Position numbers and translations under genes: made by a program. From contig NZ_JABXKP010000083.1 of assembly GCF_017114985.1 (NCBI RefSeq), positions 23,158-87,157 on the forward strand: 64,000 nucleotides of DNA, given 5' to 3'. Positions 27,404 to 36,298 of this stretch are shown piece by piece (position 1 is the first letter of the stretch; each line of letters starts with the position of its first letter). The notes below the pieces were generated by a model. That model was given only the letters and a program-made list of their open reading frames with translations. It had not been told where the DNA came from and ran no database searches. The stretch comes from Nostoc sp. JL33. Its GTDB lineage: Bacteria; Cyanobacteriota; Cyanobacteriia; Cyanobacteriales; Nostocaceae.

Positions 27404-28720
27404 GTGTCCCAAGTTATTTTAGAAAACGTTTATAAAAGTTTTTCCTCGCGTAAAGGGGAAAGTGTTCCCTCACAAACCGAACTCCCACTCAAGTCTGGCG
27501 AGAAAACTGATGCAGCGCCAGAGCGTGCGGGAAGTGTCAATGTTTTGCGGCGGATTAACCTGACGATCGCAGATGGCGAATTTATGGTGCTGGTAGGCCC
27601 TTCTGGTTGTGGTAAAAGTACCCTGCTGCGGTTAATTGCCGGTTTGGAAGTGATGACTGGCGGTAATATCTGGATAGGCGATCGCTTGATCAATGACCTA
27701 CCACCCAAAGAACGCGACATCGCAATGGTGTTTCAAAATTACGCCCTCTATCCCCACATGACGGTGTATGACAACATCGCCTTTGGGTTACGCCGCAGAC
27801 AATCAGAGAATAGGGAAAATCAGCATTCCCCACTCCCCACTCCCCACTCCCCACTCCCCAATTGGACAGAAAATCTCTTCGTGGGGGCGACAAGAAAGTT
27901 ACCTAAAGGACTGCGCTATATTTCTGACAAAGAACGGGCGGTGGATCAGCAGGTACGTAGTGTTGCCCAACTGTTGCAAATCGAAACATTGCTGAATCGC
28001 TTACCTAAACAGCTATCTGGGGGACAAAGACAACGGGTTGCATTGGGAAGAGCGATCGCGCGTGACCCCCAAGTGTTTTTAATGGATGAACCGCTTTCTA
28101 ACTTAGATGCCAAACTGCGAGCGGAAACCCGCGCCCAAATTGTCAAATTGCAGCGCCAATTGGGGACAACGACAATTTACGTTACCCACGATCAAACAGA
28201 AGCGATGACAATGGGCGATCGCATTGCGATTATGTCTGAGGGTAAAATTCAGCAAGTTGCTTCTCCCCTAGAACTTTATAACCGCCCTGCCAATCTTTTT
28301 GTCGCAGAGTTCATTGGTTCACCACCGATGAATTTTATTCCTGTAGAATTTCATGCCCCGCAGTTGATTATCCATTCCCAGTTTCGTTTCACCCTCCCCG
28401 AAGTTTGGGGAAAAGCCCTACAAAAATATGATCGAAAAACTCTAATTTTAGGCATTCGCCCAGAACACTTTAACTTGAGTATGCCTGCGACCAAAAATCT
28501 ACCAGTGCAAGTAGATTTGGTAGAGAATCTTGGCAACGATTCCTTTCTCGCTGTTAAAATTGCCCAACCGGGATCTCAAAGAGCCACTACAGCCAATTAC
28601 CTACAAGTGCGAATACCACCAGACCGATTTGTACAAGTTGGTGAGGAACTATGGTTATCGCTAACTCCAGAGAAAATTCACTTTTTTGATCCGGAAACCG
28701 AGTTAGCGATATTTCCCTAA
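27404..28720 (+). CDS. Carbohydrate-type ABC transporter ATPase (MalK/UgpC-like) with insert
   Basis: 438 residues. Walker A GPSGCGKSTLLRLIAG near residue 67, Q-loop FQNYALYPHMTVYDNIAFGLRR near 111, signature LSGGQRQRVALGRAIA near 204, Walker B FLMDEPLSNLD, and a C-terminal regulatory TOBE region (IGSPPMNF, ILGIRPEHF). Between the Q-loop and the signature there is an extra segment of about 55 residues. Part of it (HSPLPTPHSPLP, about residues 140-151) is encoded by an in-frame run of the CCCCACT heptamer repeat. Start GTG 27404. No permease is adjacent. Confidence 0.93.
   Translation: MSQVILENVYKSFSSRKGESVPSQTELPLKSGEKTDAAPERAGSVNVLRRINLTIADGEFMVLVGPSGCGKSTLLRLIAGLEVMTGGNIWIGDRLINDLPPKERDIAMVFQNYALYPHMTVYDNIAFGLRRRQSENRENQHSPLPTPHSPLPNWTENLFVGATRKLPKGLRYISDKERAVDQQVRSVAQLLQIETLLNRLPKQLSGGQRQRVALGRAIARDPQVFLMDEPLSNLDAKLRAETRAQIVKLQRQLGTTTIYVTHDQTEAMTMGDRIAIMSEGKIQQVASPLELYNRPANLFVAEFIGSPPMNFIPVEFHAPQLIIHSQFRFTLPEVWGKALQKYDRKTLILGIRPEHFNLSMPATKNLPVQVDLVENLGNDSFLAVKIAQPGSQRATTANYLQVRIPPDRFVQVGEELWLSLTPEKIHFFDPETELAIFP
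27826..27860. repeat. Heptamer repeat (CCCCACT)n inside the ABC ATPase gene
   Basis: About five tandem heptamers, the complement of the GGGAGTG repeat at 7.1 kb, lie in the coding frame without disrupting it. Confidence 0.85.
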
Positions 28721-29140
28721 TACTATCCGCGCCTAATTGGGAAATCCAAATTTTCATGCTCTTTTGAGAGTGGCTTAGGGCTCTCGTGTCGCCCACCCCA
28801 CAAGAAGTAGTTGAGTATTTTTTTATTTAAAAGTCCCTTACAAGGGGAGGGAACTGGATTTCTTGTTTCCCCCCAATATATCGGGGGGATTAAGGGGGGT
28901 AATTTGACTTGTGCCCGCTTTTTAAGGGGGTTGGGGGATCTCAAATCACGGTAAATTGAGTGTTTTAGCTTAAGTAGAGCGGTGTGAATAATTCAAGGTT
29001 TGTAGTGAGGGCTTCAGCCATCATTTGAGGACTAAAGTCCTCACTACGAACTAATCTCAAGATTTTTTACATTACTTAATCTAGTTTGATTTATTCTCAC
29101 CGACTTACTTAAGTTGACACTAAACCCTATTGGATTTTAC
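28721..29140. other. Intergenic region with repeat-element copies
   Basis: No gene supported. 28790-28829 matches the border of the element that splits hicA (CGCCCACCCCACAAGAAGTAG followed by TTGAGTATTTTT). 28855-28935 is a GGGG/CCCC-rich palindromic repeat, and 29006-29046 has an inverted AGGACT(A)AAGTCCT-like motif. Confidence 0.55.
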
Positions 29141-29581
29141 TCAACTGATGATCGCACCCGACACCCCATTCATAGATCCATTTGTAGAAGAAAGCTTAAC
29201 AGAATCAGCTACTAAAGAATTGGTGAGTTTGGAATTGCCTACTACGCTTTGCTTCTTCTTAGTATTACCTCGTCTAGCACCACCCGCCATCTCGTATTCT
29301 GGGCTGGTTTTACCGTAACGGCTGCCAACTCCTAGTAACATTTTTTCTGACATCGTTATTACAGCCTTTTCGGCGTTATTCACCTCATCTGTGAGTTTGT
29401 CAATGGTAGATAATGCAGTGTTATAGGCAGCAAGCTTAGACCGGAGATTGTTAATTGTCACGGTGTAAGCTTGTATAGTCAATCCTTGGCCAAAGTCAAG
29501 TTGTACGCTGATAGATTGTAAACTTTCAATCCGGCGATCGGCTCGTTCTAAAATGCTGGAATTTCTTTTACGACGTGCCAT
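29141..29581 (-). CDS. Conserved hypothetical protein, helical
   Basis: 146 residues. Lys/Arg-rich start (MARRKRNSSILERADRRIES), then a predicted helical/coiled region (about 20-75) with NNLRSKLAAYNTALSTIDKLTDEV, then a motif GVGSRYGKTSPEYEMAGGARRG near 85-106, and a Ser/Asn-rich low-complexity tail. The RYGKxSPEYEMAGG motif looks conserved, but I cannot assign a function. Start ATG 29581. Single gene, no evident operon. Confidence 0.6.
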   Translation of the reverse strand: MARRKRNSSILERADRRIESLQSISVQLDFGQGLTIQAYTVTINNLRSKLAAYNTALSTIDKLTDEVNNAEKAVITMSEKMLLGVGSRYGKTSPEYEMAGGARRGNTKKKQSVVGNSKLTNSLVADSVKLSSTNGSMNGVSGAIIS

Positions 29582-29767
29582 AATGCATCTTTGGTACTAG
29601 TTTGTTAGTACTGTTTTATACCAAAAAATTTCTGATTGTCATGGGAAAATCTAGCAAATCGGTTGCAATTACATTTCTCAAAGTTTAGTTAATTTCACTT
29701 AGACTATATTTTATTCCCGGTCATAAATAGATTCATAAGTTCATTACAACAATTGCTGCAATGATTT

Positions 29768-29959
29768 AAGCCTTTCTTATACATGGAAGAGCATTTGTTG
29801 CAAAGCATTAAACAATTGCGGCAACTGCTTATATATTTGCAAGAAAGACTTAAGCCTTTCTTATACATGGAAGAACATTTGTTGCAAAGTATTAAGCGTT
29901 TGGAGCAACGCCTTATACATTTGCAAGAAAAACTTAAGCCTTTCTTATATATGAAGTAA
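29768..29959 (+). repeat. 84-bp tandem repeat, 2.3 copies
   Basis: Units begin at 29768, 29852 and 29936 with AAGCCTTTCTTATACATGGAA. The first two are full length; the third is cut after about 20 bp. The 84-bp period keeps a reading frame (see the ORF at 29783-29959). Confidence 0.85.
29783..29959 (+). CDS. Possible 58-residue helical repeat peptide
   Basis: ATG 29783 to TAA 29957-29959. It encodes two 28-residue repeats of the form MEEHLLQSIKxLxQxLIxLQExLKPFLY. Leucines and isoleucines recur every three to four residues, as in amphipathic helices or coiled coils. The frame is open through both units and the substitutions between units are mostly conservative. There is no clear ribosome binding site, and the frame is closed just upstream of the first unit. 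It could be a real small protein or a fragment of a longer repeat gene. Confidence 0.35.
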   Translation: MEEHLLQSIKQLRQLLIYLQERLKPFLYMEEHLLQSIKRLEQRLIHLQEKLKPFLYMK

Positions 29960-30298
29960 TATTAGCTGCAAAGGTTTAAATTTTCACAGCCTCAAGCGTA
30001 AGAGCGTAGGCGTAGCCCATCGTAGACATCGCTTTTGCTTGTTGTCTGAAGATTATACCTCTTGCATAAATCAAAAATAAGAACCCCAAAGCTACGCTTT
30101 TTCTCTTACGAGACGTTACCGCCTTAAGCGTTGGCGCAGCCTCTCGTAGAGAAGCTATGCCGAAGGCGTACTCCTACGGAGAAGCAAGCTACGCGTTAGC
30201 GTCTCTGAAAAAGAAGCCTCTCGAACGCGAGTGCGTTTTTGTTCGCGCAGCGTCCCGAACGGAAGGACAAGAGAAGGCTTTACGCTTCATTTACAACA
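29960..30298. other. Dense array of degenerate cyanobacterial repeats
   Basis: From about 29990 to 30290 the sequence is nearly all built from variants of GCGTAGCGTCTCGTAGAGAAG and GCGTAGCCCATCGTAGACATCGC in both orientations. No gene seen. It abuts the 3' end of the broken hicA. Confidence 0.7.
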
Positions 30299-30609
30299 CT
30301 AGGGTGGGGAAATCTCCAAATCTTTGCAAATCTTGATAGCTAGAATCTCAACAATCTCAGTATGTCTTGGAACTGCCGAGGTTCTGTTGTTTGATGGATT
30401 GTAAGGGACTTCCAACAAATAAATTATCCAATCTTGTGGGGTGGACATCTTGTCCGCCCTTGGCTATGGGCGGGCGAGACGCCCACCCCACAAGAAGTAG
30501 TTGAGTATTTTTTATTTGGAGTTCTCTAATAAATCGTATGCCTTCCACCCTCTCGAAGAAACAAACAGCCGTTCTTTTCCAAATGGCGAATCAATTCACG
30601 TCTTTTCAC
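30299..30609 (-). pseudogene. hicA toxin gene split by a repeat element
   Basis: Part one (30609 down to 30526, GTG start overlapping the hicB stop) encodes KRRELIRHLEKNGCLFLREGGRHTIY and then a stop. Part two (about 30401 down to 30299) encodes NPSNNRTSAVPRHTEIVEI and on to KICKDLEI before a stop. Together they make an almost complete HicA, including GGRH, the region of the catalytic His. About 125 bp of palindromic repeat DNA separates the halves. HicA is a small dsRBD-like mRNA interferase; here the toxin must be inactive. Confidence 0.8.
30402..30525. mobile_element. Palindromic repeat element inserted in hicA
   Basis: Roughly 125 bp with GTGGGGTGGACATCTTGTCCGCCC paired against GGGCGGGCGAGACGCCCACCCCAC, and an AT-rich flank TAGTTGAGTATTTTTTATTT. 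The flank and one palindrome arm are shared with 28790-28829. Shorter relatives are at about 45393-45422 and, more divergent, inside the chlH-like gene at about 33063-33175. It encodes nothing, so it would move only with help in trans. Exact borders are uncertain by a few bases. Confidence 0.65.
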
Positions 30610-30830
30610 TATGATTTGACAGTAATCTGTTCACGGACGACATCTTTACCGGAAATTTGTTGCTCTGCGAGTTCCCGATTTGATATTAAAATTAACTCTA
30701 TCGCTTCCCGTAGGCTTTCTCTAGCTTCTTCCAGAGTTCTCTCTTCGACATTTGCACCAGGTAACTCTTGAACGTAGCCGATATACCAGTCATCTAACTT
30801 TTGGTATACAGCAGTAAAAGAATTTTCCAT
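30609..30830 (-). CDS. HicB-family antitoxin
   Basis: 73 residues. The N-terminal partial RNase H fold of HicB is seen as FTAVYQKLDDWYIGYVQELPGANVEERTLEEARESLREAIEL. It lacks a large C-terminal DNA-binding domain, as is common for the short HicB class in cyanobacteria. The stop codon overlaps the GTG of the hicA remnant. With its toxin broken it is an orphan antitoxin and may still neutralise related HicA proteins. Confidence 0.85.
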   Translation of the reverse strand: MENSFTAVYQKLDDWYIGYVQELPGANVEERTLEEARESLREAIELILISNRELAEQQISGKDVVREQITVKS

Positions 30831-30882
30831 AATTTTTATTAATCGTTAGTGTCTTAATTTGAAGTTTTAACGCATCTACTTT

Positions 30883-33800
30883 CTAAACTGTGACACCCTC
30901 CAACTCTTCATCCGTTAACTCATACAACTGGCGCAATTTATCTAACTTATCACCATCAGCTTCCCAGAAACCGCGTCCATGCGCTTCTAACATTCTGCCT
31001 AAAATATTGCGAAAAGCTTCAGGATTTGCTTTGCGTAATTTATCCGCCATCTCTGCATCTAACGCATAAGTGTCTGCGGCTTGATCGTAAACCCAATCAT
31101 CGGTAAAATCGGCAGTACCACCCCAACCAATCAACGCCGTCATCCGTTGGGAAATTTCAAAAGCACCACCAGAACCTTGATTCGCCATTGCTTGCGCCCA
31201 TTTGGGATTTAGCAACTTAGTGCGATACTCCATTCGCAGCAAATCATCTAAATTGCGGGGTGTAGTATCCTTCGAGAAACTTTCTACAAAGCTGGTTGTA
31301 ACCTTCTTACCGCCTTGTTTTTCTGCTGCCCTTTTCAAACCGCCAGTATTGGCGTAATATTCTTGAATATCAGTTAAACCATATTCTACAGAATCGATTT
31401 CTTGAACAATGCGATCGCTAGTTTTTAACAACGTATTTAACACTTCCGGTCTAGCTTGACCTTTATCTTCTCTCCCGTAGCTGAATACATTGCGACTTTG
31501 CCAAGTATTGCCTAACTCCTCGCCAGATTCCCAGTTACCATCCACTACACTATCATTCACCAAAGAACCAAAATCACCCGCCGGATTAGAAAACAATCTC
31601 GCCGATGCATTTTCCACACCTTGGGCTTTCAAAGCTAAAGCGTGTCTTCTAATAAAATTTTGATCATCCGGTTCATCAGCATCAGCCGCCCGTTGAAATA
31701 AATCATCTAATAATTCGATGATATTTACAAAACTATCCCGGAAAATCCCAGATAAATTACCCAACACATCAATGCGGGGATGTCCAACCTCCGCCAACGG
31801 CTTCAACTCATAACGAACAACTCTACCAGTTCCTTCCTTAACAGGTTCAGCCCCCACCAACTCCAAAAGAATCCCCAAAGATTCACCCTTAGTTTTAATC
31901 GCATCCAATCCCCATAACATCACCGCCACCGTTTCTGGATATTTCCCATGTTCATCCAAATGCTGCGCGATAATTTTTTGACCAATTTCTCGTCCCCGTT
32001 CATAAGCAGCAGGTGAAGGCATCCGATAAGGATCTAAAGCATGAATATTTCTCCCAGTCGGCAAAACACCAGCCCCATCCCTTAACAAATCCCCCCCAGG
32101 CGCAGGCGGAATATATTCCCCATTCAACCCCCTTAACAAATTCGTTAACTCATCCGTAGATTGCATCAACAAATCCCTTATTACCCTTTCCTCCTCTACT
32201 CTCTCCTCTCTGTGTTCTCCGCGCCTCTGCGGTTCGTTTTCTTCCCCCCCAAAATAAGCCTCCAAATACGCCGCCAACTCCTCCTCATTCGGTGCTTCCC
32301 CCAAAGTATGCAACCCCGAAGAAAACAACCGATTCTCTAAAACCTGCAAATATCCATACAACTCCACCAAATAATCATCAAAAGCATGACCGCTAAACAT
32401 TCGCACATTTTCAGGAGTAAACGCAATCCCCAACCTCTTCGCATCCTCAAACGGACAATCTGCATCCAACCCAGAGTCCACAATTTTTTTACAAATCCCT
32501 TCCTTCAAAACATAATTCTTTTGTGGATCTTCCCGATACTCCGAAATCAAATCACGCAACGCCACCAATTCCTTATACAAACCTGCCCGCCCATAAGGCG
32601 GTACATTATGAGAAATCAACACACCATAACCGCGACGTTTCGCCAACATCGACTCAGACGGATTATTCGCCGCATATATATATAGATTAGGCAAATTTCC
32701 TAACAGAATATCCGACCAAGAATAACCCGTATTACCCAACGGAGAACCAGGCAACCATTCCACCGTCCCATGCATTCCAAAATGAACTAAAGCATCAGCT
32801 TCAAACTCATTTTGCAGCCATTTATAATAAGCAGCATATTGTGGATGGGGCGTTAAATCCCGTTCAAACATTAAGCGCATCGGGTCGCCTTGTATACCCA
32901 AAGGTGGTTGTACACCTATCCAGACATTCCCTAATTGCACACCGCCAATCTGGAATTCGTCGCCATAGGTTTTAATTCCAGTTCCCGTGAGAGATTTCCA
33001 TTGTTTTTCAATCCGGGAAGTTTGTAGATATCCCAGCCATTTTTCTAGAGTACGGACATTTACAGTACTTGTGGGGGAGCCACTGCGTTGGGCGGGTTCC
33101 CCGACTTGAAGCAAGTGGCGTTGGGCATCTTGCCCGCCATTATCTAGGGGCAGGCGAGACGACTGCCCCACAAGAGAATTAGCTTCATCTGCTTCTTTCA
33201 CCCAGCGAATCAATTCTTCCCCATCTTCTGGTAAATCTCCCACGGTATAACCTTGTTCTTTGAGTGCGTGGAGAAACTTCAGGAGACTACGCGGCACATT
33301 TAATAATGCAGCTGTGCCCACAGCACCATAACCGGGAGGAAACCCATATAAAATGATCGCAATCTTGCGTTCCGAAGCAGGTTTTTGCCGCAAAGCCACC
33401 CAAGTTTTCACCCTCCCAATTAATCGCTGCACCCGTTCGGGAACCAGATAAATATTTTCGCCCACTAAACCACCAAGGGGAACGGTATCAATAGCACCAT
33501 CTAATTCTGGTAACGCGTACAACACCACACTTTGCAAGCCGCCGACACCTTGGCGCGTCCACGAGGAAATATCTTGAATTAATAATGGTGCAGCAACAAT
33601 ATAAGGTACATTTTTCGCAGTGAGGATGCGCTTTGCAACTTCCACCTGACGCCCAGCTTCCATTGAACCAGCCGGGCCACCCACTAGAGGAAAGCCAATT
33701 GTCGAAACGATCGCATCCACTTTTACTGCTTCACTAGAAAGTGAGGGAGTCTCTATATTACCTAGTTGTCGTTGCTGAATTTCATAGTCGGTTGTCATCA

Positions 33801-34665
33801 AATCTCGTACCGCCACATGTCCTTCTACGCCGTTGATGAAAATCGGCAAAGGAGTTAACCCGGCTGATTCAAAACTGCGAATTAGTTGGGGAATGTAGGG
33901 TTGTTTGGTGATGACGTGTTTTCGGTAGAGGAGAATTCCAACAACTGGGGAGTCGCGATTAGGGGAGACGCGATGAATCGCGTCTCTACAATAGGTTTTA
34001 TACCATTCCAGATACTCACGGGGCGATTCAAAAAACCCTTGATAGTCGGGGTGGAGTAATCCGATGTTGGGGGTTTCGATTAGTGGGGGAATGTCGCCGA
34101 CTTTTAAATTTAAATATTTTTCTGCTAGTGTCCAGAATAATGAAGCGACGTTTTCTTGGCCGCCAGCATTCCAGTAACCATAGATAATTAACCAGTTGCG
34201 TAAGTCTTGGACTTTTTGCACTGGCACGTATTTCAGTAGCTTGGGGCCAATTTTTAAGAAGCTGATGTAACCAGCGAGTTTGTCTTCTTCTCGTCCGTTG
34301 CTAAATTTGTCCAGGATGAATTTAACTGGTTTGGGCATTCCTTTGGGGTTGTCGCCAATGGCAAAGTCACCCAACTTGGTTAAACTCATCAATTCCAAGG
34401 CTGACTCAAAGACTAGGCGAATGGGAATTTGGGCAATGCGATCGCGCAACCACACAACCTGGTCATAATCAAATAGTAGGCTACCGAAGAATACATCCGC
34501 CTCATGAAGTGCTGCTTCTACCTCGGTGCGTTTGGTGGTAATATCGCGATCGCTAAATACCCGAATATCCAACTCAGGACAGCGAGAGTTAGCCAAAAAA
34601 GCTGCTTTTCTATACAAGTCAGCGTTGAACGATTCAAACCCAGCAACCAAGACGATGCGTTTCAT
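30883..34665 (-). CDS. Magnesium chelatase subunit H-like / CobN family
   Basis: 1260 residues, the large porphyrin-binding subunit family (ChlH/BchH/CobN) that inserts Mg2+ or Co2+ into tetrapyrroles. Seen: the N-terminal DUF3479-like part (IVLVAGFESFNADLYRKAA, LVFESALELMSLTKLG), then the CobN/Mg-chelatase core with VHFGMHGTVEWLPG near residue 626, GEYIPPAPGGDLLRDGAGVLPTGRN, and a C-terminus like ChlH (ALIGWGGTADFTDDWVYDQA, LEAHGRGFW). It is slightly shorter than main ChlH (about 1330), so probably a paralogue. Two segments, about 495-534 and 807-827, are encoded by in-frame genomic repeats and look foreign to the fold. Confidence 0.85.
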   Translation of the reverse strand: MKRIVLVAGFESFNADLYRKAAFLANSRCPELDIRVFSDRDITTKRTEVEAALHEADVFFGSLLFDYDQVVWLRDRIAQIPIRLVFESALELMSLTKLGDFAIGDNPKGMPKPVKFILDKFSNGREEDKLAGYISFLKIGPKLLKYVPVQKVQDLRNWLIIYGYWNAGGQENVASLFWTLAEKYLNLKVGDIPPLIETPNIGLLHPDYQGFFESPREYLEWYKTYCRDAIHRVSPNRDSPVVGILLYRKHVITKQPYIPQLIRSFESAGLTPLPIFINGVEGHVAVRDLMTTDYEIQQRQLGNIETPSLSSEAVKVDAIVSTIGFPLVGGPAGSMEAGRQVEVAKRILTAKNVPYIVAAPLLIQDISSWTRQGVGGLQSVVLYALPELDGAIDTVPLGGLVGENIYLVPERVQRLIGRVKTWVALRQKPASERKIAIILYGFPPGYGAVGTAALLNVPRSLLKFLHALKEQGYTVGDLPEDGEELIRWVKEADEANSLVGQSSRLPLDNGGQDAQRHLLQVGEPAQRSGSPTSTVNVRTLEKWLGYLQTSRIEKQWKSLTGTGIKTYGDEFQIGGVQLGNVWIGVQPPLGIQGDPMRLMFERDLTPHPQYAAYYKWLQNEFEADALVHFGMHGTVEWLPGSPLGNTGYSWSDILLGNLPNLYIYAANNPSESMLAKRRGYGVLISHNVPPYGRAGLYKELVALRDLISEYREDPQKNYVLKEGICKKIVDSGLDADCPFEDAKRLGIAFTPENVRMFSGHAFDDYLVELYGYLQVLENRLFSSGLHTLGEAPNEEELAAYLEAYFGGEENEPQRRGEHREERVEEERVIRDLLMQSTDELTNLLRGLNGEYIPPAPGGDLLRDGAGVLPTGRNIHALDPYRMPSPAAYERGREIGQKIIAQHLDEHGKYPETVAVMLWGLDAIKTKGESLGILLELVGAEPVKEGTGRVVRYELKPLAEVGHPRIDVLGNLSGIFRDSFVNIIELLDDLFQRAADADEPDDQNFIRRHALALKAQGVENASARLFSNPAGDFGSLVNDSVVDGNWESGEELGNTWQSRNVFSYGREDKGQARPEVLNTLLKTSDRIVQEIDSVEYGLTDIQEYYANTGGLKRAAEKQGGKKVTTSFVESFSKDTTPRNLDDLLRMEYRTKLLNPKWAQAMANQGSGGAFEISQRMTALIGWGGTADFTDDWVYDQAADTYALDAEMADKLRKANPEAFRNILGRMLEAHGRGFWEADGDKLDKLRQLYELTDEELEGVTV

Positions 34666-35182
34666 GCCTGTAAGCTACGAAATATTTCTTTACTTAAATT
34701 TTAAACTGGCTCACAGGCTGATTGTTAAATATCTACCCACAGATTCCGGTCAGTAATTGCTTGAGGTAGGGCGTAAATCCAGCTACCATCTCAATTAACC
34801 AGACAATTGCTTGAGCAACTTGTTAAAGGTAGGCAAACTTCCGCCTTGCGGTACTAGGTACATTTGTCAGCGTTATTATTTGAATAATGGAGGCAATTGC
34901 TGCATTTCAATTTATTGCAAAAATTAACCGATTATTCCCGATTTTGATAAATTATAATGGTTGTGGTTTGGGTGAAATATAGATTTGAATTAGGAGGTTT
35001 TATCAAATAGAATTTGCTGATCAGGTTCACACAAAAACTTATTTTGTTTACCAGCGTAGTAATGCTTAAAATAATGCGGACATTGCCTACAAGTACTTAA
35101 ACAAAATTATTAACAAAGCTTTGTCTCTATAATTGAAATAGATTGGAACTAGTTTAAAAATAAGTAAGCCAAGGATGAAATC
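34666..35182. other. Intergenic region, 517 bp, no gene seen
   Basis: AT-rich spacer between two diverging genes, expected to hold both promoters. A short GCCTTGCGGTA repeat tag is at about 34841-34851. No supported ORF or RNA gene. Confidence 0.5.
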
Positions 35183-36124
35183 ATGAAATTTGGAATTGAT
35201 AGCGGGCACAATTGTCCACCAGATACAGGAGCCAACGGGATTAAATTTGAGGATAATTTAACTCTAGATGTAGGTAATAGAGTTATAGCCAAGTTAAGAG
35301 CTTTGGGAAACGAAGTCGTAGTATGTAGACCAAGTAGTGCTCGTACAGTAACTGAATCACTTTCAAAAAGGTGTTCTACAGCTAATGGGAGTAAAGTAGA
35401 TATTTACGTCTCGATTCATTTTAACTGCTTTAACGGACAAGCTAACGGCACAGAAGTATATGCGACTAGCGATACGGGAAGAAAAATCGCTAAACCTGTA
35501 CTAGATGAAATCGTCAAATTAGGATTTTTTAATCGCGGCGTTAAGAGTGGTTCCCACTTGTATGTTCTGAAAAATACAGATATGCCGGCGATTCTGGTAG
35601 AAAGTTGTTTTCTCGATTCGCAAAAAGATATGAATCTTTATAATCCAGAAGCAATGGCTAATGCGATCGTCAAAGGCTTAACTGGTAAAGTGCCAAGTGT
35701 TCCTATTAAACCCGTACCGGATGAAGAGGAGAATGTAGATACCACTATTCAAAGACTACAAAAATCCTTAAATCGACTCAAAATAACCGATAAAAATGGT
35801 AAGGCATTAGTGGAAGATGGCTTCACCGGGGGTAACACCAAATCTGCCGTAGAAAAATTTCAGACTATTGTCGGGGTTCAGCCGACTGGAATTGCTGATG
35901 ATGCTACATGGAATGCCATAAATCTAATTTTGGCAAAACGAATTATCAGACCAAACCATGCTGGTGGTGCAGTTGTGAGATACTTGCAAGAGCGTGTAGG
36001 TATTGAGCCTGATGGCGTCTACGGGCCGCAAACAGAGGTTGCAATTAAGAACTTTCAAAAGCAAAATGGTTTAGGTGCTGATGGCATTGTCGGGCCTGCT
36101 AGCTGGCAGAAATTTATTGGTTAG
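35183..36124 (+). CDS. N-acetylmuramoyl-L-alanine amidase with two peptidoglycan-binding domains
   Basis: 313 residues. The Amidase_3 domain (1-170) has zinc ligands in IDSGHNCPP, the Glu of KFEDNLTLDV and SIHFNCFNG, with the catalytic Glu in PAILVESCFLD. Two PG_binding_1 repeats follow (about 188-248 with DGFTGGNTKSAVEKFQ, and 255-312 with DGVYGPQTEVAIKNFQ). It cleaves the amide between MurNAc and the stem peptide. There is no signal peptide, unlike envelope AmiC proteins, so release must occur by lysis, another route, or a phage-type mechanism. ATG 35183 follows AAGGATGAAATC. Confidence 0.93.
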   Translation: MKFGIDSGHNCPPDTGANGIKFEDNLTLDVGNRVIAKLRALGNEVVVCRPSSARTVTESLSKRCSTANGSKVDIYVSIHFNCFNGQANGTEVYATSDTGRKIAKPVLDEIVKLGFFNRGVKSGSHLYVLKNTDMPAILVESCFLDSQKDMNLYNPEAMANAIVKGLTGKVPSVPIKPVPDEEENVDTTIQRLQKSLNRLKITDKNGKALVEDGFTGGNTKSAVEKFQTIVGVQPTGIADDATWNAINLILAKRIIRPNHAGGAVVRYLQERVGIEPDGVYGPQTEVAIKNFQKQNGLGADGIVGPASWQKFIG

Positions 36125-36207
36125 GCTGATGACAGATTACTCATCTGGATAACTATAGCGATCGCAGATGTAAATTTCTGCATCTTATAGCTATTAGACA
36201 TAGGCGT

Positions 36208-36280
36208 GAAATTAAATATGCGTTATCCAGAACCTTTGTAGAGACGTAGCAGTGCTACGTCTCTACATTTATTTTTTTCA
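36208..36280 (+). repeat. Dispersed hairpin repeat, copy 2
   Basis: Same borders and hairpin as 9049-9120 (GAAATTAAATATGCG ... GTAGAGACGTAGC, complement, then a T-rich end). It lies just before the next convergent gene and could terminate the amidase transcript. Confidence 0.75.
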
Positions 36281-36298
36281 CTATAATAATTTGGAGTA

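Noticed and set aside
29768..29959. Possible CRISPR array
   Set aside because: The 84-bp units are contiguous tandem repeats without unique spacers and only 2.3 copies; they keep a reading frame instead.
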